A stretch of 64,000 nt of DNA from Klebsormidium nitens (lineage: Eukaryota > Streptophyta > Klebsormidiophyceae > Klebsormidiales > Klebsormidiaceae). Location of the stretch: NCBI GenBank assembly GCA_000708835.1, contig DF236952.1, positions 62,001 through 126,000 of the forward strand, written 5' to 3'. The notes beneath the pieces were generated by a model. That model saw nothing but the letters and a program-made list of their open reading frames with translations. It did no database searches and had not been told where the DNA came from. A program made the position numbers and the translations under genes. This document shows positions 34,539 through 46,716 of the stretch, in pieces; position 1 is the stretch's first letter, and each line of letters begins with the position of its first letter.

Positions 34539-37500
34539 ATGGCGGCAGTTTCCTGCTGGTCACAACCGCTTGCTCTTCTGCGAGTCCAGGGGCTGCAACA
34601 ATCAGATGCGCCACAGCTGAAACACTTTCGGAAGGGGACTCACCTGTCCACTCAGAGGCAACAATGTGGAGCATGCAGAAGGGTCGATCAACTGTTTGGC
34701 TCGCATCTGGCATCAGGCCGTCAGGATTCCTTTTTGGGCAACCGGCAGCTCCTTACAGCTGCTTCTTCCGCTGAGCACCAAAACAGTGCAAATGTAGAAA
34801 GATGGAATGGGGGCCGTGCGGTGGCCGTGCTGGACTTTTTGCAGAGGGTCGTTCCTGCAAAGAAGCCGAGTGACAGGGTGGGGCTCACCACCACTACATC
34901 ACTGGTTTGACCACATCTTCTGCCAGCTTTCAAGGATTCTTGGGAAGAAGCTGACCAATGGAGATACAACGAAACTTTTTTAGGACTATTGATAGGCCCG
35001 TTCGTGGAATGTGAAGAACGTCACATTAAGCAATGGGGCAAAGTGGCTACTCGATGTCCCCGTTGTGAGCAGGCATCGTCGAAGTGTGCATCGCTCTTGC
35101 TATAGTACTTTGCTTACGGTGTTTGTTAGAGTTTCAGGATACAGGTCAATCACTTCAGATGTTCAACATTCATGAAAACCTTTAAAAAGTGGTTGGTTCT
35201 GCAACTCTTTTGGGGCAGCAAGAAATACATGATTTCACATTTGAAGGTGACTCTGGGACCTTTGAAAGTTTCCCCTATGGGAATTGGTACTTGGGCCTTT
35301 GGGAACCGTCTCCTATGGGGATACGAAGAGGAAATGGACGGCGAGCTCCAAGATGTTTTCAACCTGGTGGTGTCACGGGGAATCAATCTGTTCGACACAG
35401 CTGGTGAGCATTCTTGGGAGCATCATGTCTTTTTGATGATCTAAGTCTGACTGCCCCTATTGGATTTCAGGAGATTGGACTGTCAGCGACTCTCCTTGGA
35501 CCTACTGCTGAAGTCTGTAGCAATGGAAGTGGGCGGGCCTGAGGTTTATTGGTTTCTGATATCACAGCCTGCTGAAAGCTCGTCATGTGCAGATTCTTAT
35601 GGAACTGGCAGGCTGAATGGCAAGAGCGAGCTCTTGCTAGGAAAGTTCATCAGGGAGTACCCAGGCAAGTTCATACAACCATGTCCAGATCCATGTAAGA
35701 TATGCATGGGACAGATTTTTAAAGTGCTCGGACTTGTGCGTTAGTTGCAGTCAAGGTTGCAGGTGTCTCCCTGTCTACAGCACTTGTCCATGGTCTTTGT
35801 GCCCCAGAAGAGTGTGTTGTGTTGCAATAAGTTCCTTCATTGATTTAATTTTCAATTTACTGTGTGCAGGAAGTGAAGAATCTAAGGCCAACATACATGT
35901 GGCCTCAAAGTTCGCACCATATCCCTGGCGCATCACTACTGGGCAAATGGTAGATGCCTGTAAGTGAGTGATCGCAGACATAACTTCGTCTGCAGCCTTT
36001 TCACCTGAGTCGCAATTTGATGTGTTGAAGATTGACCGCTGGCGATTCTGAGATACGGCCGTTGTTGCCAGTCCTTCCCTCTCATCTGATGCTTCCTCTA
36101 TCGGATGTCTCTTCTGACCAATCCGCCCTGCAGATCCATTCTTTTATCATTCCCTGCAGAGCGTCGGCAAAGAGACTGCAAATGGAGCAGGTTTCAGTGG
36201 GACAGCTCCACTGGTCAACGGCCAACTATCAGCCGCTGCAAGAACGCGTGTTGTGGGACGGCCTGGCGACTATGTATGAAGAGGTACGTGCTTGATTATT
36301 CTCGAGGTGGCCTGGGTCAAGGACAGCCTTGTATCTCGAACCACGTGCACAGCTGTAACTCTGTGTACTTAACGAATGTCCTCATCCGCTATGTTTGGTT
36401 TGGTCACGCAGAACGCTGGCGGTAAGGTGCTGCCTTCGGTTTTCACCTGGACAAGTGGATCTAGGGAATCCCTCGAAATCAACGCAACGCATTCTGGATG
36501 GACTCCCTTAACAGATCGGAGACGCCTGGTCCTCAGGTACTGTATGTCCTCAATCCGCCACGCTTTTCCTCCTGTGGTGCAGGGTTTGGTGAAGGCAGTG
36601 GGTGTGAGCAACTACGGGCCGAAGCAGATGCTGAAGATCCACAAATATCTAGAGGTGCGGGGCGTGCCTCTCGCATCAGCACAGGTGAGCATGTTGTCTT
36701 TTGTTTGTCTTCAAAATGCGTTCGCTTTCATTGTTCCCTTAACGTAATACTTGGCTTGAGGGCGCGCTGCATACTGCGGTCACAAACGACTTACTGGTGT
36801 GAGCGGTTGAGCAACGGGTTTCAGTGCGTTCTAGAAGTTCGTTGGCGATGGCAAACCGCGATTTCTGGAAAGTGGGTGCAAGCCTATGCAAGAATCGACT
36901 CGGAGGGTTTGAAGGGGTGACTGGAAGATCGTCTCTTTTGCTTCAATGCTAGGAGTATGTGGAAGAAGCCCGTCTTCATGTCAACTTCGGCAACTGACTC
37001 TATCCGCATGCAGGTCCAGTACAGTCTCATCAGCTCAGGGGGGATGCAGCAAGAGATCAAGGCCGTATGCGACGACCTCGGAATCAGGTGCGGATCCGCC
37101 CGAATTTGGAGTGTTCAGAATACAGATCTGTGTTCGCATGAGAACAAGTTCTTTCTCCATACTAAGTGAGCACGGGTGGAAATGAGCCGGACAAACAATT
37201 TTCGGACAAGGCGTGTCCTTTTGAGGGTCGCTTTTCTTCATGTCGTTCTCTCACGGACGGGAAGGTCACACCGTTGAAACACGTCTGCTACGTTAGTTTT
37301 TGACGTCGGCTGAAGGTTCCCTGCTGATATACGATTTCCGGCAAATCAATGTTCTAAAAGAGCCCACGCTCGGAATTATCGTCGCTTTCATCGCGCACTT
37401 TCTGCATGGGCTTCGGTACAATCTTGACCATCTCGTTGCAGCATCTTGGACGTCATGCAACCATCTTGTCATTGGCAGTGGGCTTGAGTGCTTCCATCTA

Positions 37501-38625
37501 CCTGCAGGCTGATCTCCTACTCGCCCCTTGGCCTGGGCATGCTGACCGGCAAGTACTCCGCAGAAAACGTGCCGAAGGGTCCCCGCGGCCAGCTCTTTAG
37601 GCAGATCCTTCCGGGGCTTACACCGCTGCTCGAGACTATGCGAGCGATTGCTGCGGGCCGAGGCAAGACGCTGCCGCAGGTGAGTGCGCTTCCTGGGTTC
37701 ACATCGTTGATGCAAGCCTTTCGCTGTGATTTCTCTGAGCTTGTCATCCCGAAACCGGTGCTTGCTGCGAGCATCACCTACCGCCACTTTGGACCGGATA
37801 TTGTATCTATATCACGAGCTCAGCTCGGTACTTCGTCGAGTCTGGGACTTCTAGGTTCTACCACGGTCTGCTGAGTTGTTGACGGACTCATTCTAGTTAC
37901 TAGCTGTAGTGCCAGAATCGGTTGACAATGTGAAGGTTGCCACTGTGATCAAAGGCATCAGAGCCCATTTTCGAATCTTGAATAACACGACTCTGTGTTT
38001 GACTGGATTCCTGCTGTTCGGAGTTTTAAGGGACTGCCATCTTTCTGAAGCCGAAAGACGGAAATTAGAAACACGATGAAACACGATGAAACTTTGGGTT
38101 GGTCGTTTCTCCTTGTCCCCACACGAAGAACCGTTTGCAGGTTTCCTGGTATGCACGATTTCTAGGCTTTTCTCACTTCATTCGCTGATCTGGGTAGGCA
38201 TCTCTCTGAAGGAATTGCCAAGCGCAAACGTGCTTTTCACAGTCGACAGGCGTTGATTTGTGTTCCTTCCGCTTCAGCTGGACGGAATCTAAAGCGTCCT
38301 GCTACGGCCGCTTTGACCAAAAAGGACCAAAATGGGCCGGGTTCGGATTTCATGAACCGTTTGTGCGTACAAGGTGCCGACAAAACTCCATGGTACAACG
38401 GAGGATGTTACTTTGAGCACTCTCGTTTGCATTTTGCAGGTGGCGATCAACTGGTGCGTTTGTAAGGGGACCATACCAATTCCGGGTGCGAAGTCGCTCG
38501 TGCAAGCTGAGGAGAATCTAGGAGCCTTAGGTTGGAGACTTACTGACGGAGAGATCAGAGCGTTAGACGATGCTTCAACACGGATACCAAGGGGAATGAT
38601 TCAAAACATTTTTCAGACAAAGTGA
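34539..38625 (+). CDS. Chloroplast-type aldo-keto reductase (At1g06690-like)
   Basis: Predicted 439-aa NADPH-dependent oxidoreductase of the plant plastid family typified by the uncharacterised At1g06690; the natural substrate is not known. Nine exons: 34539-34877, 35247-35403, 35593-35664, 35870-35963, 36160-36283, 36583-36684, 37014-37087, 37508-37679, 38440-38625 (1320 nt, phases agree). Residues 1 to about 105 form a basic, Ser/Gln-rich presequence consistent with a transit peptide. The barrel begins VTLGPLKVSPMGIGTWAFG. The catalytic tetrad is visible: Asp163 and Tyr168 (FDTADSYGTG), Lys203 (VASKFA) and His238 (GQLHWST). Later motifs include GVSNYGPKQM, SYSPLGLGMLTGKYS and the end GMIQNIFQTK. 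Intron 3 starts with GC (35665, GCAAGT), because only that join keeps the frame. The ATG at 34539 is in a good context (aaatggcgg). Confidence 0.95.
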
Positions 38626-39678
38626 AGAGGCTCGTGCGTTGCCACGGAAAGATCAGGACGGCCCGAGAAGTCCCTAAAGCCAGGGTGCAACTCAAGCTAA
38701 CAGCTGAACTGGCAATCTACAAAGTCATGGTTCGCTTGACGGAGATTCAGGTGCTTTCTGAAGTAACGCGTGTAGTAATGAGCCCTTTCTGGGCGATCAC
38801 TGTCCCTAAGCTGGTCAATTGGTCTTTGGAATTCGAGAACAAAAGCCTTTGTGTGAAGAAGAGGCACTCTCATTATACTTACGCCGCGCAGTGACCCCAA
38901 TCGAAGTTGTGTACCCGGGGTCATCTCGTCTCTGCATGTCATGGACAACGTACATCTATGTGGGCGCATTCCTATGCCATCTATGTGGGCGCATTGAGAC
39001 AATGACAAATTATGCACGTGCATCCATGAAGATGAACCTACATCAGGTTGTAGCTTAATCGAGACCCTGGATGGGGCGGCCATGCATGCGCGACCGTCTA
39101 GCGACTCGAAGTCCATGTGCAAGGATTGGCATGCATGCACTGCACCGCAGCGCTACGCATTTGATTGGCAGCTAGAGGTTTATTCTAATTTCGATCACCA
39201 AAACAATTTGATTTAGGAAGCACGACGCTTGCATGATGATAAAAGTCGCAAGATCAGCTCTCGCGTACAATTTTAACCTATAGAACATATGTAGCCTACG
39301 TTGGACTGAACTTATGAAACACAATGGGACGTATGAGAACTAACGCACAAGGTACGTAAGATAAGACACCGTGTTCAGCTCGACCATCATTTACACAGCA
39401 TCCGTATATTTTGTGGCAAACCTTACGTTTTTTTGAACGATCGAGTGAAGGCTACGGTAATATACAAGCTAAACTTCCTGAAGGTTTATTTGCGCTTCTG
39501 AAAGCTTTATAGGCCACTTAAAACAGCTGGATCTGCAGGGGCGGTCGAGATTGCTATAAGACTTTCACTATACGTTGTCTGCTGGGGACCAGGTTTGGTT
39601 AACATTGCTCCTTTCAATACATGTGACTGTACCCCACGATAACTTCTGTCCTGCTCTGCAAAGTATTCGTCTGCACCT
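38626..39678. other. Convergent intergenic region
   Basis: About 1.05 kb between the aldo-keto reductase stop and the bZIP stop. It contains an 18-bp direct repeat (38953-38970 and 38978-38995). Otherwise only 3' UTR-like sequence is seen. Confidence 0.5.
38953..38995. repeat. 18-bp direct repeat, 25-bp period
   Basis: catctatgtgggcgcatt occurs twice, separated by 7 bp, in the region just past the aldo-keto reductase. The copies are identical, so the duplication is recent or conserved. Confidence 0.9.
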
Positions 39679-41739
39679 TTACATTTGAAAGTTTTGCCCC
39701 CGATTGGGGTTGGGAGTCGGGCTGTCTACGTTTCCGTTCGGATTTAGAAAGTCAGCCACCCTTGCCTCAGCCTCTTGGTCTCCAAAGCCGTCCTGTGAAA
39801 AAGCGTTTTCCCCAGCGACTTGGTGTTGAGGACTCTGCTGAAGTTGCTGAGCCTGTTGCTTCAACAGCATGACTTCCCGCCTCAGACGTTCATTCAGCCC
39901 TGCAAACCAAGTGCTTGGTATGTCAACCTAACCTGTGACGTACCTCCAAACGTCAGCTTGCATCGTACACACTCAAATATGCTTATGCTTTGAGCGTTCA
40001 TAGATTGTTGAGAAGGGCTTCGTCTGTTGTGGGTAACCTTAAGGAGCTCGTAATACGACCGGCATCGACGGCTCATCATTGCTAAGAGCAGAGAGATGTG
40101 TTCATGCATTTGCCATGTGCCACAAGACAGTGGAGAGCAGTCAAGGGCAAAACGTGGAAAAGTAGGCAAACGTGGCAAACGAGGAGGTGTACAAGGCTAA
40201 CAAACATCAGGCGCACGAGAAAGCTCACCGTCACGAAGTTGAGCCTGAGCTTCTCGAGTCTGTAGACTCTGCTTGAGCTCTTTGTTTTCAGATGCCAGGG
40301 ATGCCGTATCTTTCTGAAGAGCACAGGATGAATGCTTGTTGTAGTCATTGATGCTGGCTTCAAAAGCACGGTCCAAGGTATCTTTGACATAACTTAACAC
40401 ACCGGTATCATCGATGATGAAGTGGGTTACATCTGGAGAGTCCGGAATTAAGTAAGAGGATGGAACAACAGTACTGGAGGCATGACACACTAATCCTTGA
40501 ATGTTAAAACCACAAACAAAGAAACCGTCTGTAACTTTCTGGCCCTTTAACAATTTATTGAAGACTATGGCATGGACGACTTGTGAAGGTTCCAAAAGAG
40601 CAGCAAATAATAGCGGTACACAGCACAAGGGTCTCACCTGTAAAACGCTCATTAGCGTGTTCAGAGAGGTGGTTTGAGATTGCAACTCCTGTAACCGGTT
40701 CTCAAGGTCTGCAATATACCTGACTTTCTTCTCTTTCGAGCGAGCAGCACTCTGCCTGTTGGCAATGATCCTGCGAGTAGAATATAGAGAACATGAAAAG
40801 ATTGTCTATGACAATCACACAGCAATGGGCTGCAACTTGGCAAGTTGGGGGGTTGTAAGGGCGTACACATGGGCTACTCGATTGGACTCCTCCCTGACTT
40901 TTCTTCTTGTGGTCCTAAGTCATCCGTTGGCCTCAATACTCGTTTTGCAGGGATGAATGCAAGCAGCCTGGAAAAGAGGCACTTTCTAGGAGAACAGAGT
41001 GCAAAAGCTCTGGGATAAAGCGCTTCTAAGATTCTGCGTGCGGCACAGATACTGTCAATGTTTGTCTCCAAGCCATTGATAGCTATCCAGTGACCAACCT
41101 TTTCGCTTTCTTTGGATCCAATGACAGGTTCTCCGCTGATCTGCTTTTCAGGAGGTTCTGAAGCTCCTCCAAATCAACGTGGCCATCAATGTGCTCCAGC
41201 AGATCGATCTGCCTGCTCTGGTCATGGTCGTTTGCCTCAGCTGGACTCTGGTGGTGGTACTCCAGATTGTTGGCTTCCTCCTGTTCAAGGAAGCCTTGTG
41301 GATACTGAAAGAAGTCTGATTGCGCACGCCGGTGACCCCTCTGCCTTCTAGGGGGGTCCAAAGGGTCTAAGGACATTGCTGCCATGGGGTCTGCCTCACG
41401 CTCTACAGGACCTGCAGCTTGAGAGGAGAAGGTAAAAGCTGACAGCGGGACTGGACGCTGTGCAGCCAGGGCAGAAGTGCGTGGCTGATTGTGGTTCCCG
41501 AAAGGATTGCCTGAAAAAGCTCGCACCGAGAGCGGGCTTGCCATCTCCACATTTGGCGAAGTGAAGGCTTCAGCAAAGGATGGCCCAATGGCTGATTGGG
41601 CAGATAATGGCCCGTCTCGCAATGGCTCCCCTGTTGGAGAATGCAGGTCTGCAGGTTCGCTGAGGGTTAGGTCTAGCTGAAAGGGAGGTTGACTCCCATT
41701 CTGCTGTTGGAGTCGGTCAAGGAAAGGACTGTACTCCAT
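39679..41739 (-). CDS. Group I bZIP transcription factor (VIP1/bZIP29-like)
   Basis: Predicted 359-aa nuclear transcription factor. Exons: 41739-41099, 40770-40638, 40313-40229, 39899-39679 (1080 nt, phases agree). The basic region reads [17 protein letters not shown], with Asn218 and, seven residues on, Lys226 where most bZIPs have Arg; that Lys is typical of plant group I (VIP1, RSG, bZIP29). The leucine zipper follows across exons 2-4 ([41 protein letters not shown]). The N-terminal 210 residues are Pro/Ser/Gln-rich and include an acidic patch. The HRRAQSDFF motif (about residue 137) resembles the phosphorylated/14-3-3-type serine sites of this group. The tail is Gln/Asn rich. The ATG at 41739 ([10 protein letters not shown]) is the first in frame. 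It is divergent from the GT61 gene with 764 bp between start codons. Confidence 0.93.
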
Positions 41740-42503
41740 TGCCTTCTCAAAAGCGCAGCCGCTCAACAGGAAAGGACGGCTGATTTGGCAGAGATGTGAA
41801 AGTCGTACAACCCAAGTAGCAGATCATTCAACTTGCGGTTTCTGATGCTTGCGCATGCCCTCTTGGCAAATTGGCATCACAAAGAGTGAGCTACCAGGGC
41901 AGGTTGAAACGCCAGCGTTTTAGCCCGTCAACAGGACTGCTGCATGCCGGTTGTGAATTTCAACGTTGTGCCTCCATGGCCCCCAATGCGTCCCAGCTCG
42001 CTCCCATGCATTGCCACAGGCGCATTTGCCCAGCTCTTCGATCCTGGCTCTCGTATTTCTTGTCCGTCTCATACCTGGTCACACCTGGTTAATCTTTAAC
42101 TTAGGTTGAACGTACCTACTTAGGGGCAAGGTTAAACACGTTTGCTTGCTTAGAACTAACCAGATGAGCGACCCGGATTCTTGATAGAACTTGAACGGCT
42201 ACATAGGTAGCTGTGTATTGACCCAACGTCACAGACTCGATTTTCCAAGTCATGCTAAAGAATCGGTACGTCAGTCAAAGCTTGACTACCGCGATTGACC
42301 AGGCCATGTGGCAAGGACTATAGGCTATAGCTAACCAAGTTCTGAAGCTAACCGCGCACATGGGTGCCAAATTAACAAGCTAGCTGGAGCAAGAGCAAGG
42401 CGCTGGCAGGGGCGCTGGTGCCAGCACTCTTTGATGAGACAGTCAGCTCTGATGAGTGTGAGGGCTGAGAGAGAGCATTTTTTCCCTCGCTGCAGCTTGA
42501 GTC
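41740..42503. promoter_or_regulatory. Divergent intergenic region, bZIP / GT61
   Basis: These 764 bp between two divergent ATGs must contain both promoters and 5' UTRs. Pyrimidine-rich blocks occur near 42030-42080. No gene, clear TATA box or repeat is visible. Confidence 0.4.
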
Positions 42504-45500
42504 ATGCAGCCCTCGCGTTTTGGGCGCCGCCGACTTGCCTCGTCTGAAATGTGTCCGTCCTTCCGCAGCACGATCCTCTCCTGCTTCCGCCTGCTCTACT
42601 TCCGGGTCCTCGCCAGCAGGATTCCCAGCGTTCTGCTCGGCACGTCCGCGCTCTTAGTCACGGCATTCTGTACGGAGATCTTTCAGCTGTCCATCCCAAT
42701 AGGATATCCTTACTCAAGGGAGAGACACCTCCAGGATGGAGCCAGTTCCTCAGTTGGACTGCAGATGCCTTTTGAAGGATCGCTTGCTGAGAGGGCGTAC
42801 AAAGCCACTTCTGATGCCGTGCACCTTAGTGCCAATGCATCAATGGACAAAGACCAGGGCCAGAAGGGGCCAATAAGCCCACCTTATGTCTGGGAAGAGC
42901 AAAGGGTATGCGGGGCTGTGCCTAATGAGGTTGATGGGAGCAGGATAACGTTCAAAGCCTGCAAAAGGCACCATCCAGTCAGAGATCAACTAGGGGGAAA
43001 TGCGCCCGTCAATCCCAGGAGTGCGCTGGACCCGCGAAACTTTCAAAGTAGAGCAAGTAAGGAGTCATCATCAGGTGCAGGAGTGCCCTTGTGTCCTGTG
43101 AAACCGTCTGCAGTGTGCTTCTCACGCGTCCGTGGGGGTCGCGTCTGCTTAAGACAGGACAAGGTGGGACTCTGTGTGAATGATGCTGGCGCCGAGGCTC
43201 TATCCGATGGGGCCCTAACCTTGCCCGTCACCGTTGCCAAGTGCCAGAGACGCACAGTTGACAAGGTCGACAACTCTTGTAAGCAAGCTGGACTGGCTTT
43301 CATAGCTGATGACAGGTTATCTATGCCAGACCCTTTGGAGGAGTCCGAGAGACTCATCCCAGCCCTCCTCTTGAGTAAGTTGAACATTCCAGCAAAGTTT
43401 CAAGACTGGCCAACAGGACGCCCACAGGTGTTCTGGTTTAAAGAGCCTGCAACGGTGTCAGTTTGGACACAAGGCCTTTTGAAAGCCCTCAACATTTCCA
43501 GTAGATGGCGGGACACCCTGCACCAAGGGCAAGAGTCTGGGGTTGCTTCAGAGCACGCCGCCAAAGGCGAAGGTTTGGAGTGTGATCAGGGGGGCACGTC
43601 TGAAGCTAGGAACGGCATCGTTCATTTACAATTCCTTCAGGTTGAAGGTGGGGCAACGTTGGCAGAAAAAAACGAGTCTGCAGGTAGCCCAACTTTTGTC
43701 ACCCATGAAAATCTGCACGAGGGTTGGGATAGGGGCGAACGTGTCGTCAATGTGTCAAGGTCCAAAGAAGTAGTCCAAGCAGGTGTAGTTCGGCTCGATA
43801 TAGCGCAGGGAGTTTTCACCACGGTCGAAGTTGGAATGGAAGACAGGGCTCGAGCCCCTTCAAGCAGGGGAGACGCAGAATCAGACACCGCTGACTTCAA
43901 CAGTAGCCATTACAATGCTTCGTCAATACTAGATGAGGGTTTAAAATTATACAGTAATGAAGCTGAGGCGCCCCTTTGGAACAGCAAGATAGAGGAGAAA
44001 GGTCTTTTAGAGAACAAGGGCGAGGGTTTGCTGGAGGAAACCCCTTTTCTTAACTTCCTGAGTGCCCCCGGGGAAGGGGCACCCGCGGTCTGCTTCGATG
44101 ATGCGGTCCTCCTGACGTCTCACACGAACGGGGCAATCATTCCGAACAACGCCGCCAATGATTGGCTGCGGTCACAGGTTTTACAATATTGTGGAGTCAA
44201 AGAGGTGAGGAACCTCCTTCCTAGCATTAGCGGTTCATGTAGAGAATCCCTTTGTTGAACAGGTTAAAGAGGACGTCCTAAAACATGTCCCACACGGCAA
44301 CCGGTTGCCCGGGACTCCACGTTTGCAGCCGCTCGCGAAAGCCGCGTGGATAAGCTTGCAGCAACATGAAGTTGATGCCCGTTAGCTGGATGTCGTTGCA
44401 ACCCACCTTCACCAAGATTTCTGACATATCTTCGCTTAGTTGTGGCGGTTGTGGTCTTTAATTGGCAATATCATTGATGCACTCCCTCTACAAGCGTCCG
44501 ATCACGACATCTCAGAGCACGGTCAGGCCTGACCTCAAAAGAGAAATATTTCCAAACTTATGCAGATTGAATTCGAACCTTTCTTCTGGTACGTCCTCCT
44601 GGATGACGTCAGCCTGGTGTGGGCCACTTCGAACAGCTGCCCTTGCAAATGAGTGTTGGGAGAGCCTCAGTTTACAAACACCGCTGGCTTCACAAGGCAC
44701 GTTGTGAAATTACGATTTTGTCTTCCCGTTTGCTAGTGGTCCAACTTGTTCCCACCAGTTTGAAATGGCTTTGCATCTTCCGAAACTTTAAGTTTGGGCC
44801 ATGCCCTGATAAGTCTCTCGTTCTTTCCAGGAGTTGGCGCCAAAAGTGGTCAAGACAGCGGTTATTCTCGAACCGCCCGGTGGTCAAGGCTCACTGATAA
44901 ACAAGGCAGAGGTATTTTCCTTTTAGCGTTCTCTTTTCCCCGTTCTTCGATTCTGTCGAAGTTGTATAACTCGTCAGGAAGCTTTTCATCGACCGTGAAG
45001 CAAAACATGGCTTCAAAAGGACTGGTAATTATATGATTGCTTTCCCAGCAAGCGCAAACAGCACCTCTTTAATCATGACCTCTACAAGACTCTGCCAGTC
45101 AGACGCTCGCTCCCTGAGCTCATACGTTGAGGAAACTGGACGGCTTCGTATATTCTGCGAGTTCCGAATTTGTACTTTCAGGTCTGCTTAATTGCGACCA
45201 CCTTTTTGTTTCTCCAAGAGTGAAGTTGAAGTGACGGCTTTTCTTACCACGTCACCGAGAGTTCAGTGCTCGAAACTTTGCTGAACGAGTATACACTCTG
45301 TCTCGCTTGTAGTTGGCGCGCTTGCTCACTGACATCGTCGGCTTGGAAGTGGCGCAGAAGCGCATCGAGGGGACGGCTTTCTGCGACCAGGTAGGCTGTC
45401 TTGTCTCCGGGAAAAGTGCCGAGGATCCAGCCATTTCACTTGATTGGACAAGCTGAGATCAAGCTGACGCCGGGCAACCAAAAGGCGGGGTTGTAGGGAT

Positions 45501-46716
45501 ACGTACGTTTCGGTAGGAGAAACGGCGTCAGAGCGCTTGGTAGAGAAGAATACCCGGTTTTTACAGTCATCTCCGCTTTGTCGGCAGCGCTGGAAGTATT
45601 ATGGTCCTCTCGATAGAGCTATTCTTTCTCGCATCAGACCCTCACATTGGAAAGCAATCCCTCTTCTTTCGCCGTTTTTGAATCTGCTCGAGATTTGTGC
45701 CCTTCGTGTCTGGGAAAGTTGGGCCTTGGAGTAGACAACCTTCTCGTTCTGCCTGACGCAGTTTTACGCTCGCAGGTGCGCGCGATTGCGTCTGAGGATT
45801 TCCTCGTTGTGCCGCACGGTCCTCTAAACGTCAACCTGATATTCGCGAAGCCCGGGGCGATCGTGATGGAGGTGAGTGCGGGCTCCCTTGGTTGCTGCCT
45901 GCCATTGCTCGTCCGTTCGCTTTGGAATCCTTAGTCTCCTCTACGAAAGCTCGATACTCGTATTCAATCCCATGTCTTCGTTCTTGAGTCTGCTTTTAGC
46001 CCCCGGTTGTATGTTCAGTATCCAGGCTTTAGATGTGGGTCCATTGCTTGCCCGTAGCATTTGCTGTTCAGTACTGAGGCTCTCGGAAGTAAACGTCTCG
46101 TTCGTTTTTGATGCCAGCCCACAGAGTCTGATCCCAGTTTCTTTTACGGGTCGGAATAAAAGGCCGCCCTTTGAATTTCTGTATCCTGCTCGTCCGTTAG
46201 TTGCACTTAGCACCCCACGTACTGCTGACTCATAATGTTTATCTTCTTATTGGACGACACTGATCAAACAGCCGGTTCAGATCTTGGCTCGTGTGGTTAC
46301 CTGTCAGAAAATGCCATCAGCATTGAAACCCGATGCGAACCAGAACTAGGGGCCCATTTCACACCGATAACGTCCTCGCTTAAAAAGGAGTGCAACTAAT
46401 TCAAGCAGAAAGCGCTACCGCTCGTTGCTCGCAGGTCTTCCCGTACTTGTATTATACGAACTTTATTGGCAACTACATCCACGCGGCTCGCTTGACGCAT
46501 CTCCAAGTGTTGGGTTCGGGGCCACCTTGGTCGCCCCTGCTGTGGATTTACTCCTGGCTTGGCTGGGACACGTGTCACAGTGTGCGGGCCTGCAGGGACC
46601 ATGCACGACGGCAAAACATCCATGTAGACACTCGAGAGTTCGAGACTATGCTTTGGCAGCTCGTGAACGATTGCGTTATTGTCGGGGAAGCGTCCCCTGC
46701 AAAGTGCCGAACTTGA
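42504..46716 (+). CDS. GT61-type (DUF563) glycosyltransferase, type II membrane
   Basis: Predicted Golgi-type glycosyltransferase of family GT61, which in plants adds xylose or arabinose to wall polymers or N-glycans; the donor sugar cannot be told. Secure exons, all phase 0: 42504-44204, 44831-44911, 45313-45390, 45776-45871, 46435-46716. A short basic N-terminus precedes one membrane anchor (about 41-57). A long stem of nearly 480 residues follows with no recognised domain. The catalytic part starts at CFDDAVLLTSHTNGA and continues KVVKTAVILEPP, then LVVPHGPLNVNLIF, the GT61 HGA-like motif. It ends in a block after VFPYLYYTNFIGNYIH, with the stop at 46714-46716. Between 44205 and 44830 one or more exons are probably missing from my model (the usual N-G-H..D segment). 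Candidates near 44273 and 44568 do not close in phase. The listed exons give 745 aa. Confidence 0.72.

Noticed and set aside
34354..34713. Minus-strand open frame with hydrophobic repeats
   Set aside because: The hydrophobic look comes from the simple repeats at 34390-34520, and it is antisense to the first aldo-keto reductase exon.
44273..44394. Possible missing GT61 exon starting VKEDVLKHVPHGNR
   Set aside because: It has an acceptor but runs to a stop without a convincing donor in phase 0, and its start partly repeats the end of the first exon.
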